A DNA stretch of 64,000 nt from Histoplasma ohiense. Lineage: Eukaryota > Ascomycota > Eurotiomycetes > Onygenales > Ajellomycetaceae. Position numbers and translations under genes: made by a program. Position 1 is the stretch's first letter, and every line of letters starts with the position of its first letter. Shown here one piece after another: positions 9,844 to 19,988 of the stretch. The notes beneath the pieces were generated by a model. It ran no database searches. It saw only the letters and a program-made list of their open reading frames with translations, and was not told where the DNA came from. Location of the stretch: assembly GCA_017607445.1 (NCBI GenBank), contig JAEVHH010000001.1:4402001-4466000 (forward strand). Direction: 5' to 3'.

Positions 9844-12543
9844 ATGACCAAAGAACAGAAATTATATGATTCTCAAGGGAAAGCCCGAGTAGAGGATTAT
9901 TTAAATGATATGATTCAGACCGGACAAGATTTGCGCAATTTGGATGCCATTCTCCAGAATTTACAACGCCAACAGGAACTTCAAAAAAAACAGGTATAGA
10001 GGTCTTAACCTTATGTCAGTTATTTTCAATCCACATTAACACTCAGCAGCTTCACGAAGCGAAAAACATTCTTGCCGATGCCACCAAGGCGTCAAAGGAG
10101 CATAGCGAAAGCGTTCGCAAACAAGTGGAGGCCTTCAAGCAGCAGCAGGAAGATTTAGATAATCGACTTATGATAGTGACCCAGTCAGACACCAGTGAAC
10201 AGGCGGTTAAGAATTTCGAAACCAGCATGGAGCGTCTTCACAGATTGGAAATTGCAAAGGGCTACATGGGGACTCTATGTGAAGTGGACTATCTCAGGTT
10301 TGTTGATAGTACCTCCTTGATCTAAATTGGACAACTTGACTTAGATGGTTCAGTAAGGAAACTGTTAAATTACTTGCGACATCTCCTCGTTTGGCAGTTC
10401 CTCCTTATACGCGATTACGAACCCTCTCATCTGGCCTGAAATTAGCCCAACCGGCAGCGGAAGGGGCGGCACCTCATCTGGTCGCTTATGCTTCGCAAGT
10501 AGCGAATATCCTACGAGACCAAATGGCCAAAGTATTTGAAGACAACTTAGAAAAAGTCCTCGTGAAGATGAAATGGCCAGGGAACGAATTCAATGTTTCA
10601 GATGACCTAATCAATGAGTGGACGGATGCGGTCGAGTTATTGCTGGAGCTGCAAGAACCGTGAGGAATTCCATAGTGTTGTGTTATGGAAGCTATTTATT
10701 CTAACTTCTGTTTTAGTGAGCTGGAGAATAGCGCATGTTTTTCTAGCTCGGAGTCTGCTCCAAGTTGGGAACCTCCTGTACTTCTCCCCCTCGAAGTTAT
10801 GTCTCGTCCGCTTGAGCTTCGATTTAAATACCACTTCAGCGGGGATAGGTCGACAAATAGGTTAGACAAAGTAAGCGTGCTTGCATCTTACGCAATGTTT
10901 ATCTTACGTGTCGAAAGCTCTAACTCTAGCAGCCTGAATACTTTTTGTCCCACGTTATCGACCTCATCGGCACACATAGCGAGTTTTTTGCCGTACATCT
11001 TCAGCCGATACTCGACAAACGAGCTGAATTTGTCGACCAAAATCTCCGTTGGGCATATGCTGATGCGGTGTCATCCTTCATTAACTCTCTTTTTCCCATC
11101 CTGCGCCAAAAAATGAGCTCTGTTCTTCCCAGAATTTCCGATCATCCTCAGCTGTTAAGCCACTTTATCCATGAGTTAATGAGATTTGATACCGAAATTC
11201 GAGATGTGTGGGATTACTCCCAGAACAGATATTCTTCAGATAGCTGGAAAGGATTAACTTGGGAGGCTCTCGTTAAACAAGGCTGGTTCAACCACTGGCT
11301 GAAGGCGGAGAAAGATTTTGCATTGTCACGTTATCAGGATATCATCGAAGGTGCAGACAGTGGGGAAATAGATTATTATGGCGTGGAGCCATCTGCCACA
11401 AAGCCGACTAAGGCTTCGATTAGGGTCAATGATCTTCTCGAAACAATCACGGAGCGGTACCGTCCTTTATCATCCTTTAGTCAGAAGTTGCGGTTTCTTA
11501 TCGATATTCAAATCACTATTTTTGATCAATTTCATGAAAGGCTACGATCGGGACTAGAAGCTTATCTTGCGATGACCTCTACAATTGGCCGCACTGTCCA
11601 AGGCCCTGCAGGTGTGGATGCTAGCCTAGAAGGTGTGTCCGGTCTAGAGCGGCTTTGTAGGGTATACGGCAGTGCAGAATATTTAGAACGGAAAATGCAG
11701 GATTGGAGCAACGATGTTTTTTTCTTGGAGCTCTGGTCAGAACTCCAAGAGCGCGTCAAGCAAAATAGCCATACAGGGAGACCTGTAGCAGGGTGTATGA
11801 GTGTCTCTGATGTTGCAGCCCGTACTTCATCGGTAGTGGCCAACAATGAAGACACGGAGAACCCAGCCGAAGGGGCTCTTTTTGACGAAACGGCGTCCGC
11901 GTATCGCAGGTTAAAAATGAGGACAGAGTCAATCATAGCATCAACTATGGTCTCAAGTGCCCAGTCAGCGCTTCGCGCTTACACTCTGATATCGACATGG
12001 TCTTCGCTTTCACCTCCGGAAAATTCCAGCGGTCAACTATCACATTCATCTATCGAATTGGCCATAATTCTCAGAGAGCTCCCTGCCGAGATCTCGTTCC
12101 TCCATCGACTCCTAGCCATGGCTCCACTGCGGCGAATCACTCGCCAAGTGCTCCTTTCCATACAAACATACATATGGGATAATGTGTTGATGCGGAATAC
12201 GTTTTCGGCAAGTGGCGCATCCCAACTTGGTTGCGACGTCGATAACATCTGCGAGGTCGTCGATGTGGCGACAGGAAACGGAATGGAGTCCAGAAATGTA
12301 ATGCAGAAACTTGTCGACGGATTGTTCCTACTCAATTTAAAAATCATACCTACGAAGGAAGATCACAACTCTTCTCCTGGTGGTGGGGATGAGACACCGG
12401 ATTTGTCACTGTGGGAAGCAGAAAAGAGACTGTTTGCAAATAATGAAAGTGCGAGGTCATTGTTGACTGAATTGAACTTTGAATCTTTGACGGAGTCGGA
12501 GGCGAGGGCAGTATTGGAGCGAAGGGTGGAATTACGACGCTGA
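9844..12543 (+). CDS. RINT1/Tip20 family vesicle-tethering subunit (Dsl1/NRZ complex)
   Basis: Five exons, 9844-9993, 10047-10297, 10345-10659, 10717-10870 and 10930-12543, give 827 residues, in the family range. The N-terminal 110 residues are heptad-rich (ARVEDYLNDMIQTGQDLRNL, QLHEAKNILADATKASKEHS), typical of the coiled-coil head that binds the partner tether. Then follow KGYMGTLCEVDYL, WFSKETVKLLATSPRLAVPP and the helical RINT1/TIP20 domain, with FLSHVIDLIGTHSEFF, FIHELMRFDTEIRD, SWKGLTWEALVKQGWFNHWL and YGSAEYLERKMQDWS. The complex tethers Golgi-derived COPI vesicles at the ER. Introns 1 and 4 both end in tandem acceptors (CAGCAG and TAGCAG), allowing one-residue Gln variants. The gene is convergent with the downstream decarboxylase. 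Confidence 0.9.
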
Positions 12544-13025
12544 AAATTATTTCTTGCATATGATGGCCCCATACATCATTCTATCTCGTGGGTGCCTCCA
12601 TGCATCTACAAATTTGACATGCTGTTCCTTCAGATATGAACCCTACTTCCAATCCATCCTTGGTTCACACTTCCATACAAGTTACCCTGAATTCTGTTTG
12701 ATAGCAAGATCCTAGCACGGGGTTCCGTAGAGTGTTGATCCAAGTACATTTCAATAGACTAGTATTCCAGCCTGAATCCATATTGAAGCAAAAGGCAAAG
12801 AACATGTCAAAGAAATAAGCTGTATATCTATTTTTCCCTCCATCGTAGCAACATGCAAGCGGTTGAGGACTTGGCCATCAAAAGCTCGGCTCCTCATCAC
12901 AAGAAGAATATGGTGGCGTAATTACACAATTTCAGCCAATTAGCAAATTCCTGTTCTATATCCATAGTCCAGCGATATATACAAATGGACTGCACATGAA
13001 CATTCTTCCTTGCGTGATTTTAAGC
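12544..13025. other. 3' intergenic region between convergent genes
   Basis: Shared 3' flank of the RINT1/Tip20 gene (plus) and the PLP decarboxylase (minus). No reading frame of interest is seen. Both transcripts must terminate within about 480 bp, so overlapping 3' ends are possible. Confidence 0.5.
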
Positions 13026-14848
13026 TCAATGACGAACAACTGGCCCATGTCCACGCTCTCCAGGATTTCCCATGCGGAATGGTTTTGCTCCTACAAAACG
13101 CTCGCATGGCCCAACAACCTCCAACCCAACAGCCAAAACAGCATCTATCAAGGCATGGATAGTCTCTTTCTTTGTCTGTAAATTCACCACACACCTAAGA
13201 AACTTCCCATCTCCAGCGGATGGATCGTCCTCAACTGGAGGCGCGAAGTCGACCATGAACCCACAATTGACTAGCTTTTGGACCACCTCTTCAGTTATCT
13301 TGCTATTTCGCTTGCCTCGTTCCTCCTCGTCAATTCGTTTACCCTCAATTTCCTGATCGCGGCGGAAGATGAGTTGTTTGTTAGGAGCATAGCAAAAACA
13401 AACCTGGAGGCAAGGGGGTGGGTTCTCGCTGATGAGGAGCAGGTTTGGGCAATCAGAAACAGCCGCAGCAAAATAAGCGGCCATGTCAGAAGCGGCATCG
13501 ATTTGACGCTCATACCCCTCTGTGCCGTAGTAAGTCCAACTCAAAAAGAGCTTGAGGGAATCGGCTCGACGGCCGCACTGCAACGTCATATCAGCAAGAT
13601 CCCAAACGTCGGGTACAGACACATCTGCGTTGCCATTCATGTCAGCAGCTAAATAATCGTTATGGAACAGATATGCCGCAGGTAGCGTATTTGCCCGGTG
13701 GAATTTGTTCATATCTGCACCCAGAAGGAATGAGCAGGTCACCGGAACGCCTAACATTTTGTGCGGGTTAACGGTGATGCTATCCGCCAAGTGGGAACCT
13801 GCAATTTTTGCTCTTTGCCTTCTCGAAAACGCATATGAACCTCCCCAAGAAGCATCAACATGAAACCAAAGATTATGTTTCCGGCAAATGAAAGCAATTT
13901 GTTCCAAAGGGTCAAATGACCCGAGAACAGTTGTCCCAGCGGTCGCATTTACGTAAAACGGCGTCCTTCCCTCACTCTTAGCTTTGACAACAAGACTTTC
14001 CAGAGATTGAGGGATCATTCGTCCTTTCTGGTCGACTGGCACAGACCAAATAGCACTGCTCCCGAACCCAAGCGACTGTGCTGCCTTTTCAATAGAATAA
14101 TGGCCATGTGCACTAGTGAATAGAACAAACTTGTATCCATCACAGCCATCCTTCTTAGTTTTAGGGAATAGAGTATTTCGAGCGACGACTATAGAGGTAG
14201 CGTTAGAAGCCGAACCTCCCTGAACCGATATCCCTCCTGCTTTAGGCCCATCCAAGCCAAAAAGCGATGCTACCTGTTTTGAAGTATACTTTTCAATAAC
14301 AGTGAGTGCAGGTGACACTGGATACACATGAACATTTGTATTCAATGAGGCGATAATCAACTCCGCTGCGACACCCGGCGCATTTGTGGATGAATACAGT
14401 TTGTCCAGAAATCCCTGGTGCCATGTGTTGACCGAGTACTCTAACACCTGGTCTACAATTCGAAGGAAGCCATTTTGTCCCTGACCTGATGAGGGGATCT
14501 CGAGATTCAAAGCGGCTTGTAATTCCTCCGGTCTCATGCTCTGTACCAGTGCCGAACTGCGGGCTGAGGCATCCTCAACTTTTGCGGAGCTGAAATCATA
14601 TTGGTCTGCAGACTGGATAAAGGCTACAATGCGTTCTTGGACAGCACTTAATAACTACAGTGAAAATACCTAGCGATCAGCTAACTGTTCTCTTCTCTTC
14701 TGCGAATTCGAGCCGAAAATACTTCGGCTCAGAGAGCAGAATCTGGTTTGTCATGCTCCTATGAAGCTGCTTCACTCACATTTCGTACTTCCTCACTCCT
14801 CTCCAGGCATTGATTCCATGTGGCGGCCGTAGGGTCATTCGAAGACAT
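13026..14848 (-). CDS. Group II pyridoxal-phosphate decarboxylase (glutamate/cysteine-sulfinate decarboxylase-like)
   Basis: Two exons, 14848-14780 and 14654-13026, encode 565 residues. The start follows a C-rich leader, and the 125-nt intron has GTGAGT and CTGTAG ends. Family marks: GGISVQGGSASNATSIV, FTSAHGHYSIEKAAQSLGFG (cofactor ring-stacking His), PFYVNATAGTTVLGSFDP, HVDASWGGSYAF (Asp pairing with the PLP nitrogen) and VNPHKMLGVP, with the Schiff-base lysine at residue 322. The C-terminal domain carries LLISENPPPCLQVCF. It resembles animal GAD/CSAD more than the bacterial-type GAD1 of yeast. The likely reaction is alpha-decarboxylation of glutamate, aspartate or cysteine sulfinate; the substrate cannot be fixed by eye. 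A CRE palindrome and two PacC-type sites lie upstream (15361-15401). Confidence 0.88.
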
Positions 14849-15409
14849 CGTTATAGTTTATGGAGGATTTTGTATTCACGACACGTCTATCAATTCTACT
14901 TATTGTGGGGTCAACGGGACAATAAATAGCCGGCGAGAAGAGCAGGGATACTGCAGAGAACTTGGGAACTTTTTAATAATATTATAATACAGGGCTGCCG
15001 CACCTAAGGATCAATCCCGAATGTGGAGCCATATCTCATGGATGGTGTTATACTACTATGTACATCTGTATAGAAGACGCGAACGAAGTATGTCCGTTAG
15101 GGATCCAAGATCGGACTTGCAAATTTGCTCCACCAATACGGACCTCGGGAAGTGAAAATCCTTACACAAGCTAGAAAATTAAATGGTAAACATGTTACAT
15201 GACAGGCCCCCAAAAAGTCGCGGGAGATCAGAGGCTTGATGCCTAAAACTTGGCTGTCAAGGTTGGCACAAAGCCCCAATAATTTCTGATATGACTGACA
15301 TTTTTGAGCTCTGGTATTGAGACTTCCGACGTTTTCGCAACGAAGCCGATTGGTTAAAAATGACGTCATGTTTAGGCCTATCGCCAAGACCAATCGCCAA
15401 GACCAATTT
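14849..15409. promoter_or_regulatory. Decarboxylase promoter / Nop9 3' flank with CRE, GCCAAG and CCAAT elements
   Basis: The region upstream of the decarboxylase carries a perfect CRE palindrome TGACGTCA at 15361-15368. Two GCCAAG motifs (15383-15388 and 15396-15401) each sit within a 13-bp direct repeat that also contains CCAAT. GCCARG is the established binding consensus for PacC. The cluster overlaps the 3' flank of the nop9 gene, whose stop is at 15410-15412. Direct regulation of the decarboxylase is inference. Confidence 0.45.
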
Positions 15410-17494
15410 TCAGGCTGTGGAAGCAGACGCCTTTCTCGGCGTGCTGCTGTTTGCTGATGCTTTTGGTCCATCTGCCTTTGCAGCAAATCGAGCTCTCGCC
15501 TGGTCGATATTTGATTTCGGGCATTGTCGATGATCGGATTTACTCAGTTCCACCTTAGCTCTGTGTTCCCGCCCTTTAGCCATTGAAATCCAGTTGCCTC
15601 TTCTCCGCTTATACAAATCCATTGACCAATTCCTCCACACAGCTCGCCCGACAAATGAGTCTCGAAGAGCTCGTTCATTTGCCAACAGTTCCTCAGCGAA
15701 CCGCTGCTTAACAAAAATTAAATCCTCCGTGGCCGACCACAGCGCATCAGCAACATGCGATCCGCTCGAATCCAACGCGAGTTCAGCCATCTTCCCTGAA
15801 AATCTTGAGGTTATTTGACGGCGAAACCGAGCAGTAGATGTTGGAAGAGCCAATGCGTCTTGAAGGACATGGGAAGCAATCGGGTCCTTAGCAATTGCCA
15901 TTAAGCTCTCTGGTGTAATTGCAATAAGACTCGCCTGTATTAGCTCGCTTAGAGGGCCGGGAGACTTAAGCATAGCTTGGGCAAGAAGAGAGCCATGTAA
16001 TTGCTCTGGAGAAGAACCTTTGGAAGGTCGATTAGCGCTGTCATTTTCTTCCTTAGGGTATTGCAATTTCAGGATGTTGTTGATCCTTGAAGCAGGATCT
16101 GTGCCATAGGATGACAAAAGTGTGTCCGCGAGTGGAGCTAGATCTACACCACGGACAACACTTCGTTCAATCAGGACTTTAATGACAGTAAGCCTTGAAC
16201 GTTCCACTAAAGATGGAACTTCTAGCAAAATCAAATCCATGGCGCTCTTCAAATCTTCTTTACTCAATCTTTCCAAAATCCGAGCTACTACATGTCCTGC
16301 AATTTCGTTCCTAGATAACGATCCAATGCGCTCCAGCATAATGGCTTTGTAGAAAGTCTTGAAAAATTTTCCTGGGGCGTATCGCACGATTGTTTCCAAT
16401 AACCGCGAACCAACGGGGTCATAAAAGAGGCCCTTTATGAACCCTGCACTCTCACTACCTTCCTCCAGATTCTCATCCGGCACAAGCCTCCGAAAAATCG
16501 AGTCGGGATCCTTTGCTTTTGACTTTCCAAGATGAGTTAGCTCGATTGAGAGCAACACTTGCAGCACAGGATTTCCAACAGGGTGAGTCGCCAGTGCCCG
16601 TAGATATGTATTATCGAGGCCAGCAATCAAATCCTTCACCATTTTCTCCAAGGCAACATTGAATGAGGGCGGAACAGCTCGCCTTTCTTGCCCTGATCTA
16701 TCTGGTTGAGTGACCACTTTCGCTTTATCTAAGTTCTCCTTTTTGCGACTCGCGATGACGGTTGATTTAGACGGGCTGTCTAGTTGCTCGCCGGCCAGTA
16801 TCAACAGAAGCACTCTTATCGTATGCGATGCGAACCTATCTGTCAGCAAATAGCCCCAGTTTCCTTCTAGTTCGGAAATTGCTGTCAAGAACAGATCCTC
16901 CAGTCGTGCATTCGCGTTTGAATTCTCATCATCATTGTCATCTTTCTCTGTGGGTTTTCTCCTCGCTTCCACTGCCACATGCGGTGCGGCGCGAAGGAAC
17001 AAGCATTCGCAACAATGGCTTGCGAATCGATGTTGGGCGAGGTTGAGGAAATGGCCGACGAATTTGCTAAAGAGCCGTTTAATCTGCCTAACAGTAGAGG
17101 CTGAAATTAATCTTTCCATTAACCTCGAACATGACTGGCTGCAGGCGATTTTCAACTCCTTCCCGTCGGCTTCTTCATAAACTCGTTCTATGAAGATATC
17201 TTTCTCTTCCTCTGTCTCGAACTGGTTAAGTTCAAGGAGCCCACTTGCACGAGAGAAATATTCCTGTTCTTCTGCGTCGAGTAGGCCGTAGAAGGGCGCA
17301 TCCATGGAGCTCGCTGGCCCCTCCTCGAGTGGGATATAGTCATCTCCAATTTTTGCTTGGTTATACGGAGGATTGGAGTCGTTGTAACCGTCCGAGGCTT
17401 TCTGTCGTTTCGGCGACTTGTGCTCTCCAGCTTCATCGCCACGCTTTCGTTTGGCCTCCGCCCTCCGACCTCGTTTTTGCCTCTCCCGAGGCAT
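15410..17494 (-). CDS. NOP9: Nop9, nucleolar pumilio-like pre-rRNA processing protein
   Basis: A single exon of 694 residues from the ATG at 17492-17494. That start is chosen because the protein then begins with the family's basic leader MPRERQKRGRRAEAKRKR; an in-frame ATG 19 codons upstream gives an unlikely hydrophobic prefix. The body is made of degenerate pumilio repeats, for example CSRLMERLISAS, NLAQHRFASHCCECLFLRAA, LLTDRFASHTIRVLLLILAG, ALATHPVGNPVLQVLL, YDPVGSRLLETIVR, VARILERLS, DPIASHVLQDALALP and DSSGSHVADALW. Nop9 binds 18S pre-rRNA around the site D region and is needed for early 40S assembly in the nucleolus. The C-terminus is Ala/Ser/Lys-rich, the usual low-complexity tail. 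Confidence 0.94.
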   Translation of the reverse strand: MPRERQKRGRRAEAKRKRGDEAGEHKSPKRQKASDGYNDSNPPYNQAKIGDDYIPLEEGPASSMDAPFYGLLDAEEQEYFSRASGLLELNQFETEEEKDIFIERVYEEADGKELKIACSQSCSRLMERLISASTVRQIKRLFSKFVGHFLNLAQHRFASHCCECLFLRAAPHVAVEARRKPTEKDDNDDENSNANARLEDLFLTAISELEGNWGYLLTDRFASHTIRVLLLILAGEQLDSPSKSTVIASRKKENLDKAKVVTQPDRSGQERRAVPPSFNVALEKMVKDLIAGLDNTYLRALATHPVGNPVLQVLLSIELTHLGKSKAKDPDSIFRRLVPDENLEEGSESAGFIKGLFYDPVGSRLLETIVRYAPGKFFKTFYKAIMLERIGSLSRNEIAGHVVARILERLSKEDLKSAMDLILLEVPSLVERSRLTVIKVLIERSVVRGVDLAPLADTLLSSYGTDPASRINNILKLQYPKEENDSANRPSKGSSPEQLHGSLLAQAMLKSPGPLSELIQASLIAITPESLMAIAKDPIASHVLQDALALPTSTARFRRQITSRFSGKMAELALDSSGSHVADALWSATEDLIFVKQRFAEELLANERALRDSFVGRAVWRNWSMDLYKRRRGNWISMAKGREHRAKVELSKSDHRQCPKSNIDQARARFAAKADGPKASANSSTPRKASASTA

Positions 17495-17897
17495 TGTAAA
17501 ATTTGTGTATGATTCGGATCTATGAAATACGCAGATAAAAGAACGGAACAACTCAGCGCATAAATCGAGAAAAAGTAGCCCTCCATTTTCTTTTTTTCGG
17601 CTAGTTAACTAACTAAATTATGCGGTTGTATGTAATAGCTTACGTGATCATAAAATGCAAGCAAACAAAACAAACATCCAAGGTAACTCTTCCTGCCAAT
17701 CATATTCTCCACTAGTTAACTGTGCAGTTAAGTCTTAATAAAACCCAAGTTCAAAATATAAACTTGGTAAATGATACCTCAATAACATGGATTGATTGGA
17801 GCTAAACCAGTTAACTTACCTCTTATATCAGTTTCGGCTCAGACAAAATATTACAGGATAAATTTAGATTCATAGAACGACAGCTAGCAAAGCTGTA
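17495..17897. other. Intergenic region between FMP25-like gene and NOP9
   Basis: AT-rich, about 400 bp, containing the NOP9 promoter and the 3' end of the FMP25-like gene. Repeated GTTAACT/AGTTAAC motifs (near 17603, 17714 and 17810) are visible but have no assigned role. No gene is seen. Confidence 0.4.
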
Positions 17898-19673
17898 TTA
17901 AACCGCAGAGTACACAGCAGTGACATTCCGCCCACACTCAACCCGCTGCTCCAGGCTCACTTTTCTCCCGTCCAATTTAACGGTGCGGCGAGGGGTAATT
18001 TGAAATCGACTGTCCTCGCCCTGACGTTCGCGGGATATAACGTCAGCAGGAGGGTGGATGTGCGTTGGGGAGGCAATATTGTTTCTTTTCCGGGTGCCTA
18101 ATTGGTAGAATTCATTTCCTCCCCACCAGAAAACGTCTGCACCCCAATTCGTATCTGTCTGGGAGCCGCCATTCGATGCTGAAACATTGGTAAAGTTGCT
18201 CAAAACAGCCGCAGCATGGGTTGCGCCTACCGAAATGTGGCTTATACCAATGGGAACAACTTTCTTTGCAGCGTCACTATATTCAAATAAACCACTAAGA
18301 GCCTTGATTTTTGTCGGCGTGCTTTGGACATGAGTCCACTTCCCGGTCCCAAGGACACCGAACAACCCTTTTCCGCAGCTCCAAACATCTGTAGTGAGTC
18401 GGCCTAGGTCCCTTACCGTGGCTGGAATCTCCATTGGGCCAAGTACCCTTTTTGCATTGACGGTAAAAAAACTATTTGCGCCTCCAGCGGCAATACTTGA
18501 TGTATTTATCTCACAGCCATCAGCAGGATAAAGCCTGGCAAGTGGAAGAATTTGTGGCGTATCAATGAATGGTAAATTGACATTGGTGTCTAGTCCGAGC
18601 TGGCCCGAACTATTGTCGCCGAATACGAATACCCGTCCAGTTTTATCAAGAGCAAGGGAATGATAATCTCCAGCCGCGATATTTGTGATATGGATCCCGC
18701 GCAGCTCTCTAACTTCATGACACGAGTCATATGGTCCTTTGGGCCGATTGCTCCACGTCAGGCCCGGAACACCCAGTTGGCCACGGGAAGGAAAATGTTC
18801 CGAGCTAACAGCGGCAGAAAATACACGGCCAGAAGTTGTTAATAAAAGCAAATGTTCAAGGCCGCTACTGATCGCCATAACCTTTTCACCCAACCCAAGT
18901 TGTGGCTGCAGAGGGCGGTAACTCAATTCAGCTCGGTTTCGCCAGAATGGAATCCAGGAGCTTTCGAAAGGTTTCCACCCATTCTCTTGATCTGATTTTG
19001 ATACAGGGAGAGAATAAACATTCCCTCCAGAGGATAGCGCAATGATCCTGTCCGCCGAAATACAAAGTGATACTAGGTTTTTCCCCTTGAGCGTCTTCGT
19101 TGGTTTGTAATCTGTTTTCGAATAGCCTTTTCCCCATTGAATCAAATCCCCGTTTTCTGTAATAGCGGCACCAAAATTCTGATCAAGTTTGACATCGCGA
19201 AGAACCATGCCATCGAAGTATGATATTCTCCTTGGAGTCTTAACAACGAATTCATTCGAGTCCGGGTTTGTAACCAACCCCGTATTAGACCCCCATGCAT
19301 ACAGCCCCGGCCGCTCCCAACTTCTCTTCACCTGGACATGCTGCGGACTTAGTGATTCCCGGTTTTCTTCTGTTGATAAATTCTTGCGGGTTTTGGCCTC
19401 CTGAACAATGAGCTCTGGGTGTTGATACTCCGAGGTTTCTCCAACACTTTCCGGTCTATCCCTAGTGTAGTAATATCCTAAGGATATAGCTGTAGTCACT
19501 CCTGCAACGACAATGTAAGGACTATATCGTCGTGCCACCACAGATTCCTTCGATGGTTCCTGAGGTCGGGCAGTAGAGTAGGGACATAATCGTAGGGCAG
19601 AGCATCGCGGGATTTTGGACGGCAAGAAGCGTTGTGAGGCAAGCGGCTTGCTCCCTCTAGCAAACATCATCAT
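17898..19673 (-). CDS. FMP25: Fmp25-like mitochondrial RCC1-repeat protein (bc1 complex assembly)
   Basis: One exon, 591 residues. The N-terminus is Arg/Ser-rich without acids for about 40 residues (SKIPRCSALRLCPYSTARP), a good mitochondrial presequence, and is followed by one transmembrane segment at about 52-68 (SPYIVVAGVTTAISLGYYY). The rest is a beta-propeller of RCC1-type repeats: GLYAWGSNTG, ENGDLIQWGKGYS, ISSGLEHLLLLTTSGRVFS, IAAGDYHSLALDKTGRVFVF followed by GDNSSGQLG, VWSCGKGLFGVLGTGKW, and FWWGGNEFYQLG near the end. In yeast Fmp25 is an inner-membrane protein required for assembly of cytochrome bc1. The gene is divergent from COG3 with a 315-bp shared promoter. Confidence 0.9.
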   Translation of the reverse strand: MMMFARGSKPLASQRFLPSKIPRCSALRLCPYSTARPQEPSKESVVARRYSPYIVVAGVTTAISLGYYYTRDRPESVGETSEYQHPELIVQEAKTRKNLSTEENRESLSPQHVQVKRSWERPGLYAWGSNTGLVTNPDSNEFVVKTPRRISYFDGMVLRDVKLDQNFGAAITENGDLIQWGKGYSKTDYKPTKTLKGKNLVSLCISADRIIALSSGGNVYSLPVSKSDQENGWKPFESSWIPFWRNRAELSYRPLQPQLGLGEKVMAISSGLEHLLLLTTSGRVFSAAVSSEHFPSRGQLGVPGLTWSNRPKGPYDSCHEVRELRGIHITNIAAGDYHSLALDKTGRVFVFGDNSSGQLGLDTNVNLPFIDTPQILPLARLYPADGCEINTSSIAAGGANSFFTVNAKRVLGPMEIPATVRDLGRLTTDVWSCGKGLFGVLGTGKWTHVQSTPTKIKALSGLFEYSDAAKKVVPIGISHISVGATHAAAVLSNFTNVSASNGGSQTDTNWGADVFWWGGNEFYQLGTRKRNNIASPTHIHPPADVISRERQGEDSRFQITPRRTVKLDGRKVSLEQRVECGRNVTAVYSAV

Positions 19674-19988
19674 GCGTGTTTTATTGATTCTTCCCCGTCC
19701 ATCGAGCGACGACTTAGGTTTGCTTGGCTTAGCAAAGCCCAGATGAATGTTTCTGAGTCTTTCGATTTTTGCTTTTGGACTTGTTTGGACGTTAGTTAAA
19801 TACCTAACTTTTAGGTTCAGGGTTGGCGGGCATGGCCGGCAGAATCATGACTTGGGCGCGAAATAGCAAAAGCGCTTCCGATACCAACACAATCATCCTA
19901 GCTTCTTGATTTCGTAGAGGCTATCTAATGCACGGTAAGGAAACAGCGATATGATAGCTGACCAATTACCAAATAATTATGATTCACT
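19674..19988. promoter_or_regulatory. Bidirectional promoter between FMP25-like gene and COG3
   Basis: 315 bp between the two start codons. It contains a CTAACTTTTAGGTT stretch near 19805, and CAAATAATTATGATT directly before the COG3 ATG. No specific factor site is claimed. Confidence 0.4.
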
